Assembly: GCF_006965485.1 (NCBI RefSeq)
Contig: NZ_CP041360.1
Location: 1,240,001 to 1,304,000, forward strand
Direction: 5' to 3'
Source of the DNA: Spirosoma sp. KCTC 42546
GTDB taxonomy: Bacteria > Bacteroidota > Bacteroidia > Cytophagales > Spirosomataceae
Length of the DNA: 64,000 nt
In this document: one piece after another, positions 58,983-64,000 of the stretch
Layout: every line of letters begins with the position of its first letter
Position numbering within the stretch: the stretch's first letter is position 1
Made by a program: the position numbers and the translations under genes
Notes under the pieces: model-generated
Databases searched by the model: none
Told to the model about the DNA's origin: nothing
What the model saw: the letters and a program-made list of their open reading frames with translations, nothing else

Positions 58983-60143
58983 CTAGTCTCCGTCGTTATC
59001 GGTGTATGTAATCGTGATGCTCATTGCCGATGTCATATCTACTTTCAACATCCGAACGGCCTTCTGCATTTCGGTATAGACCGCAACGACAGCCGCATCA
59101 TTCGTTTTGACCTCATCGGATAGGTTTGCTTTGAGCAGTGCAAGTTTCTGATTCACCAATTCGAATTGGGTATTTACTATATCGACCAGCGATTTGCCGG
59201 TTTGACTGTCTTTGGCGCCAATACCGTTGAGGTAGGTTTTAAGGCTTGGACCTTCCTGCCCAGTTTTCACGCTTTTGCCATTAAAGAAGTCGATAGAGGC
59301 CTGATGGGCCGTTTTTGCCAGCGCGAGTGATAGGTCCTTCTTATAGTAAGCCTCCACTTTATCGGGAGAGACAGTACCATTGGTCATGGCCCCTGATGGA
59401 ATCCCAACTTTCCCCGACCGGATGTATCGCTCATAGTTCAGTACGTAGCCATTGATCAGTTTTGAGGTTGAGCAACTGGCGTTCAGGGCGGTACAGTTGA
59501 TGAATGTATCCCGGTAGCCACCCGTGGTCCAGGCGGTATAAACCGTTGTAAACTGTGCATTCATCTGGGTCGTGAGCCGTTTTAGATAGGCAATTCGCTT
59601 AGCGGCATCGGATGCCGTTGTATACCGGGCTACAAGAGCGTCGTCAGTTGTCTCCAGGCCATTGATGAGATAATCTAAAGCTGGAAACCCCTGTTTGGGG
59701 TACGATGCTGGTACATCAAACGTACCTGAACCAGCCGCTACATATTCTTCGATACCGCTAACGCTGGTTGGGTAGATATTGAAAAAGTTTCGGAGCGTGT
59801 ACTGCTCTGCCGGACCAACGTCAAACAGTTCAACCTTCTGCCATTCGGTATACGCATCGACCCAGGCTTGCCGAAAATCGGTCAGGGAAGCTTTATCAGG
59901 CTTGGCCGCAAACGCATCCGATTTGGTAACCATCGCATCGAATTTTGTTTTGAAGTTTGCGTAGCTGGGCACGATAATGTTGTCCGCTATATTTGTCAGC
60001 ATTGCTTTACGATCACTGCTGGCCTGATCGGTTGGTGTTGTGGGAGTAGGCGTGGGATCATTGCTACTACCACCTGAGCAGGCCCAAAGCACAGCGACAA
60101 ACGTGCAGGCAAACCCAATTTGTTTCCACTTAACTTGTTCCAT
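58983..60143 (-). CDS. Imelysin-family lipoprotein
   Basis: A protein of 386 residues. The signal peptide ends in lipobox VLWAC (Cys ~22). It has an imelysin/EfeO-type helical repeat. The usual GxHxxE motif is changed to GFPALD (in QGFPALDYLING), a form I associate with a Bacteroidota subgroup; it therefore may not use the classic site. It probably binds iron or helps in its uptake at the outer membrane. It follows the DUF4856 gene. Confidence 0.88.
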   Translation of the reverse strand: MEQVKWKQIGFACTFVAVLWACSGGSSNDPTPTPTTPTDQASSDRKAMLTNIADNIIVPSYANFKTKFDAMVTKSDAFAAKPDKASLTDFRQAWVDAYTEWQKVELFDVGPAEQYTLRNFFNIYPTSVSGIEEYVAAGSGTFDVPASYPKQGFPALDYLINGLETTDDALVARYTTASDAAKRIAYLKRLTTQMNAQFTTVYTAWTTGGYRDTFINCTALNASCSTSKLINGYVLNYERYIRSGKVGIPSGAMTNGTVSPDKVEAYYKKDLSLALAKTAHQASIDFFNGKSVKTGQEGPSLKTYLNGIGAKDSQTGKSLVDIVNTQFELVNQKLALLKANLSDEVKTNDAAVVAVYTEMQKAVRMLKVDMTSAMSITITYTDNDGD

Positions 60144-60157
60144 GAGGTAAAATAAGG

Positions 60158-60186
60158 ACAGAGTGGTACGTCAAGTACCACTCTGT
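60158..60186. terminator. 12-bp hairpin between DUF4856 and imelysin genes
   Basis: ACAGAGTGGTAC-GTCAA-GTACCACTCTGT, a perfect stem with no long T-run. It probably sets relative expression or stabilises mRNA ends rather than ending the operon. Confidence 0.55.
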
Positions 60187-60282
60187 GCGTTGAATTAGAT
60201 TCTAATGATTCTGTTGAAATGTGGGGCAATAAATTGATACCAAAAGAGACCCTGGAATCAACAGAACCAGCCCTAAGTCAGT

Positions 60283-61452
60283 TTATGGTAAATTGAATTT
60301 CGTTTTAATCGCGCTAGAAGCCGCGTCAATCTTGGCATTTGTTAATCCCCAAAATCCGTTTGGTGCTGAGTAGATCAGGTTGGTCAAAATACCATCAGAG
60401 AAGGCTGCATCGGCATTGTTTAGTTTAGCATACCGCAAGCTATAGATAAAACCAAGCCCCTCGCCCATGGCGTGTGCCCGAGCGGCATCCGTAGTGCCCG
60501 ACTTCCATTTACTCAGATAGCCTAAGGCAGCCCCAGAAATAGCTTTTTCCATGGCTTTGTGAATGAATGTTGCCTGCTCTTTCAGGGTTTTTAGATCATT
60601 ATTCACAATAGCCGCCCGGCCTGTCAGCAATGCTTTATGAATCTTCGGAAAATCCTCCTGGTTGTATTCCCACAGATATGAACCAATAAAGCTTTCGCCC
60701 GATGAGGTCGTTGTCGCTTTGCCGCCGTAGACTGGGTTTGCGGTGATGATACCGAAAATTTCATCCCAGTTTTGTTCGAGCAGCGTATAATTTTTACCCG
60801 CTACCAGGGTGCTATTATCGAGCGCGAGATTCTTGTCGCTCAGCAGGACGTTTCCGATGTAATCGACCTGAAACGCACCAATAAGACCCTTTTGGATAAT
60901 CTGGCCATATTCAATGCCTTTTTCATCAACCAGATACGTACCTAGTTTACCTGCTTTCCCTTCCGAAGCTGTAGCTGATACGGATTTGCTGGCTGTAGCA
61001 ATAGCTGTAAACCCTGATTCAATGGTTTGCCGTTCTTTTTCGGCATCGGCTGCTGCCAGTGATGATGCCGTTACGTTGCGTAATTGAATTCCCGACGAGT
61101 TGAGTGCTGTGTTAGCTGTACCTGAAAATGGGCTGCTCGTGTTCGAAAACATATTTTTCAAAACTGTAGCGTCCAGCGTTGCCCCTGTTCCCACTGCGGT
61201 ACCATTGTAGGTATTGATCGCCCGAAACATGGCCAGCCGCGTACTTCCTGTTGTTAGGTCAACTGTTTTAGCCCCATTATTATCGACAAAGAAGTTAGCG
61301 TAGGTCGTGGTATCGGTCAGTTTGGCGTAGTCAATGGTTTTGCGAAGTTGAGGAGTAACCGTTGTAGGGTTCTCTTCGTCCTTACAGGCGGATAAACTGG
61401 CTACCAGTAAAACAAAAGGCGTGAGCCGAACTAGTAAACTTGAGGTAAGCAT
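60283..61452 (-). CDS. DUF4856 lipoprotein, first gene of the iron-type operon
   Basis: A protein of 389 residues from the ATG at 61450-61452. The ATG at 61488 lies on the promoter's -7 element and is rejected. The lipobox ASLSAC follows a short signal. The DUF4856 body contains TTTYANFFVDNNGAKTVDL, LLEQNWDEIFGI, GKATTTSSGESFIGSYLWEY and ARAHAMGEGLGFIYSLRYAK. DUF4856 genes accompany imelysin genes in iron-regulated operons of Bacteroidota. The function is not established. Confidence 0.88.
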   Translation of the reverse strand: MLTSSLLVRLTPFVLLVASLSACKDEENPTTVTPQLRKTIDYAKLTDTTTYANFFVDNNGAKTVDLTTGSTRLAMFRAINTYNGTAVGTGATLDATVLKNMFSNTSSPFSGTANTALNSSGIQLRNVTASSLAAADAEKERQTIESGFTAIATASKSVSATASEGKAGKLGTYLVDEKGIEYGQIIQKGLIGAFQVDYIGNVLLSDKNLALDNSTLVAGKNYTLLEQNWDEIFGIITANPVYGGKATTTSSGESFIGSYLWEYNQEDFPKIHKALLTGRAAIVNNDLKTLKEQATFIHKAMEKAISGAALGYLSKWKSGTTDAARAHAMGEGLGFIYSLRYAKLNNADAAFSDGILTNLIYSAPNGFWGLTNAKIDAASSAIKTKFNLP

Positions 61453-61487
61453 ATATAAGCTGGTTTGTTCGAGGCATTTATCGGCCA

Positions 61488-61495
61488 CAAAGGTA
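61488..61495 (-). promoter_or_regulatory. -7 promoter element TACCTTTG of the iron-type operon
   Basis: A full match to TAnnTTTG on the minus strand, 36 bp from the ATG. Upstream TTTAGACTAATTATAAAA (61503-61520) is a weak relative of the palindrome at 9303-9320. The remaining gap to 61909 is AT-rich; I see no gene in it. Confidence 0.5.
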
Positions 61496-61909
61496 AAGCC
61501 TATTTAGACTAATTATAAAACTATTCTTAAGATTTGTTCTAAATAATATTTTAAGTATCTGATTGATAGGGAATTATTTAGGGAGAAATTTAGTTTGTAT
61601 ACATCACTGGATTAGTAAATAACGGATTATTTATATCGTATACTTGAAATTTTTACGACAAAAAATCGTTAAAAAAATGTTAAATTGATTGACCTATATT
61701 GGTTGGTTACGTGATAAATCAGTAAATTTATCTCCTGCTAATCTCCACAGTATTCTGGTTTCTTCGCTTACTCAACTGATATAAAAGGCAGCCATTCCAA
61801 CGGTTTTAGTAGATACCGGGTCTCTAGTTTATCCCATAGTACACCGTAGTCAGTCGGTGCCAATGCTTTTTCTTTATCCGCCGTTAACCTTAATAAATGC
61901 TGAATTGTC

Positions 61910-62344
61910 ATGGCTTTTCATCCCATAAATGACTTCAGGTTACCGTTATCGACTCCTCCTACTGTTTGGATCGTTGATGACGACGAAGATGATCAACTAT
62001 TTATCCGTTCTGCCTTTAAAGAGACCCATAAGCCTATCCGGGTGCATGCGCTAACGGATGGCGATCAACTGCTCCCGCAACTAACTGACTGTGAGGAGTT
62101 GCCTTCACTGATTTTGTTAGACATCAATATGAATCGTCAGGATGGATTTGAGACATTAAATCAAATTCGGAATACGCCCGGTTTTGCTCATTTGCCGGTT
62201 GTCATGTTGACCACCTCGACGGATGCTTCCGACTGTCGGCGGAGTTTGGCCTTAGGGGCTAATCAATGCCTGACCAAACCCACCAGCTACAGGCAACTGG
62301 TTAGCCTGGTTAAGGAATTAACCAGCGATTGGGAATTGGCGTGA
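61910..62344 (+). CDS. Single-domain response regulator
   Basis: A protein of 144 residues, receiver domain only: VDDDEDDQ acidic cluster, phospho-Asp in LILLDINMN, Thr in VVMLTTST and Lys in CLTKPTSYRQ. No output domain is present, so it acts by protein contact or as a phosphorelay part. It is the CheY-like Rcp1 type common in this phylum. The esterase gene follows 66 bp later. Confidence 0.92.
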   Translation: MAFHPINDFRLPLSTPPTVWIVDDDEDDQLFIRSAFKETHKPIRVHALTDGDQLLPQLTDCEELPSLILLDINMNRQDGFETLNQIRNTPGFAHLPVVMLTTSTDASDCRRSLALGANQCLTKPTSYRQLVSLVKELTSDWELA

Positions 62345-62410
62345 TTGCATCACCCTAAATTTTTCATACCTCGTCTGAACCAACTTCACCCGGTATCAGA
62401 TTCTGTAGGT

Positions 62411-63502
62411 ATGTCTTCACTACTACGTTTAGAACTCAACACACCCATTAGTGACGATCGCCCGGTATTTGTATCGGGCAATTTTTGCGATTGGCTACCC
62501 GACTTGCCTCAGTTTCAGATGCAGGCTATCGGGTCAGGTCAGTTTGTGTATGAATTTCCGAAGGGCATGGCGCTGCCAAAAACGCTGGAATACAAATACA
62601 CCCGTGGCGGATGGGATCATGTTGAGTTAAGTGCATCGGGGGAGTCGGTTGGAAACCGGACGGTATCGCGGTCGGTGAACTCAAAACGCGAGTATGTACC
62701 GCATTGGCGTTGGTTCGGGATGCCATTCAATCCGGCATTTCTGCCCAAAATCGAACTGCTTGGTGATACATTTAAGGTCCCTAAACTCGTTCAGACCCGC
62801 CGGGTTCATGTGCTTCTCCCACATGATTATGATCAGACCAGGCCGGGTGAGGCACCCAAACGGTATCCCGTATTGTATTTGCACGATGGCCAGAATCTGT
62901 TTGGTGGGGGTGTGGGCTACGGCAGTTGGGAAATAGACCAGAAAATGGCCTTGCTGGCCTCCCGAAACCACCATGAAGTCATCCTGGTGTCTATTGATCA
63001 CGGGCACGACGAACGCATTCGGGAGTTTACGTTTCACCGGACCCGCGCCGGTACCGGCAGGGGCCAGTACTACCTGGAATTTATTCACCAGACCCTTAAA
63101 CCCATTGTTGATCGAAGTTTTCGGACGCTACCCGATGCGGCTCATACGGGTATTGGCGGGAGTTCGCTGGGTGGGTTAATCAGTATTTACGCCGGTCTCC
63201 TGCATCCCGAAGTGTTTGGTCGACTGATGGTCTTTTCGCCCTCGCTCTGGATCTCGCCCAAAATTTATTTTGATGCCATTCGTTTTGAGGCACCCGTGCC
63301 CATGAAAATCTACGTATATGGCGGGGAGCAGGAGTCGCGCTACATGGTTCCTAATATTCAGCGTTTTAACGAGTCATTGTCCCGCCAGCAGTACGGTGGT
63401 AATCCAATTGATATTCACCTCTCTGTTGACCCAACCGGAACACACCAGGAAACCCACTGGGGCCGTGAATTCCCGAAAGCGGTGGAGTGGCTGTTTTATT
63501 GA
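62411..63502 (+). CDS. Esterase-family protein with N-terminal CBM48-like domain
   Basis: A protein of 363 residues from the ATG at 62411; a TTG at 62345 would add 22 residues with no signal. Residues ~5-95 resemble a CBM20/48-like fold (RPVFVSGNFCDWLPDL, LEYKYTRGGWDHVE). Residues ~120-360 are an esterase-D/feruloyl-type alpha/beta hydrolase: RYPVLYLHDGQNLF, nucleophile elbow GIGGSSLGG, and His in HQETHWGRE. No signal peptide is visible. Similar fusions cut ester-linked substrates or siderophores; the substrate is unknown. Confidence 0.88.
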   Translation: MSSLLRLELNTPISDDRPVFVSGNFCDWLPDLPQFQMQAIGSGQFVYEFPKGMALPKTLEYKYTRGGWDHVELSASGESVGNRTVSRSVNSKREYVPHWRWFGMPFNPAFLPKIELLGDTFKVPKLVQTRRVHVLLPHDYDQTRPGEAPKRYPVLYLHDGQNLFGGGVGYGSWEIDQKMALLASRNHHEVILVSIDHGHDERIREFTFHRTRAGTGRGQYYLEFIHQTLKPIVDRSFRTLPDAAHTGIGGSSLGGLISIYAGLLHPEVFGRLMVFSPSLWISPKIYFDAIRFEAPVPMKIYVYGGEQESRYMVPNIQRFNESLSRQQYGGNPIDIHLSVDPTGTHQETHWGREFPKAVEWLFY

Positions 63503-63511
63503 TATTCATGC

Positions 63512-63588
63512 GTTTGATGTTCGGAGTTTGTAGTTTGATGTGTAATGCACTGCAATAAACATCAAACTACAAACTCCGAACATCAAAC
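63512..63588. repeat. Perfect 30-bp inverted repeat
   Basis: Arms 63512-63541 and 63559-63588 are perfectly complementary. It lies between the esterase and leucyl aminopeptidase genes and probably serves as a terminator. Confidence 0.8.
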
Positions 63589-63606
63589 TGCTTTTAAACA
63601 TGTTTT

Positions 63607-64000
63607 ATGAACATTATCCTAACTACACAACCCGCCACCACTGGCGATTTAATTATTCCGGTTGAACAAACCGCCGAGCTTACTGATCAATTAGCCAGTC
63701 TTGCCCAAAAACTGGCTCTGCCTGCTGCTGTTCTACAACGCGATTTTAAGGCCGATGCCAAAGAAGTATTGGTTCTGTACAGACAGGACGGGAGTAAAAT
63801 ATATCTTCTTGGGATAGGGGATAAGCCACAGGAAATGGACTGGTTGCGGGCGTTTCGAAAATTGATTTTCGATCATAAAACCAAACTGCCGGAGCAACTT
63901 AGCATTGATCTGTCCGCAGTTTATGCTGATGTCGTTGAGGCTGTGGTACTTGGGGTTCGATGGGGTGGGTATGATCTCAAGCTCTACCAGACCGATAAAC
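63607..64000 (+). CDS. Leucyl aminopeptidase (M17), N-terminal part
   Basis: Starts at the ATG at 63607 and is cut by the right edge after 131 codons. The visible part is the M17 N-terminal domain (NIILTTQPATTGDLIIPVEQ, IYLLGIGDKPQEMDWLRAF, VVLGVRWGGYDL). The zinc-binding catalytic domain would lie outside the window. It removes N-terminal amino acids in the cytoplasm. It is isolated from upstream genes by the hairpin. Confidence 0.85.
   Translation, partial: MNIILTTQPATTGDLIIPVEQTAELTDQLASLAQKLALPAAVLQRDFKADAKEVLVLYRQDGSKIYLLGIGDKPQEMDWLRAFRKLIFDHKTKLPEQLSIDLSAVYADVVEAVVLGVRWGGYDLKLYQTDK

Noticed and set aside
61453..61488. Upstream start of the DUF4856 protein
   Set aside because: The ATG at 61488 overlaps the -7 promoter element, so it would not be transcribed as a full start.

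Overview
The window looks like chromosomal DNA from a Bacteroidota bacterium of the Cytophagales, probably Spirosoma or a close relative. The reasons are roughly 50% GC, six TonB-dependent receptors or plug proteins with N-terminal CarboxypepD_reg-like domains, DUF4856/imelysin/HTTM genes, FN3-repeat secreted proteins, promoters with the Bacteroidota -7 element TAnnTTTG, and mostly weak Shine-Dalgarno sites. I see no rRNA, tRNA, CRISPR array, prophage or transposase. The species assignment is an inference.

Layout. 1-5.4 kb: an ankyrin-repeat gene (cut by the left edge), two paralogous small proteins of unknown family, an 85-residue protein and a WGR-PARP ADP-ribosyltransferase, all on the minus strand, facing a WYL-domain regulator. 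The two paralogs share one promoter/operator layout. 5.4-14.7 kb: a DUF1905/YdeI protein, a His-rich membrane protein with its TonB receptor behind a palindromic operator, an SDR oxidoreductase, a secreted glycoside-hydrolase-like protein and a second TonB receptor. 14.7-19.6 kb: a tight six-gene operon, PqqD-like / HPr-kinase-like / GT2 / GT2 / nucleotidyltransferase / Amj. It resembles RiPP or lasso tailoring sets but has no visible precursor, cyclase or protease. 19.8-29.2 kb: a two-component system, an aldo/keto reductase, a GxxExxY protein bracketed by repeats, a monooxygenase-fold protein, a macroglobulin/TonB-plug fusion, a metalloprotease lipoprotein, a GNAT and small proteins. 29.4-34.9 kb: one giant secreted protein with 19 FN3 repeats. 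34.9-38.9 kb: a repeat-rich spacer, then a CDF exporter, a TonB receptor and a Cys/His-rich secreted protein. 39.0-43.4 kb: a cobalamin riboswitch and metE, then PAS, CWC and thioesterase genes. 43.4-54.9 kb: a thioredoxin-reductase-like enzyme, tandem Cys-motif proteins, a TonB receptor, a lipoprotein, a Cys/His beta-propeller, a CDF exporter, an OmpR/HK pair with a periodic direct-repeat operator, and a SulP transporter; this reads as metal and redox homeostasis. 55-61.5 kb: an iron-uptake-type operon DUF4856-imelysin-HTTM-TonB receptor. 61.9-64 kb: a single-domain response regulator, a CBM48-like/esterase protein and the start of a leucyl aminopeptidase.

Two loci best fit an undescribed system: the PARP-WGR/WYL island with its twin operators, and the orphan PqqD-HprK-GT-nucleotidyltransferase-Amj operon. 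A third theme runs through the whole window. Many intergenic gaps carry a long near-perfect inverted repeat, and these fall into several sequence families that recur within the window. One family is a REP-like module (constant box plus variable mini-hairpin), and one of its copies appears to have run into the 5' end of a TonB receptor gene.
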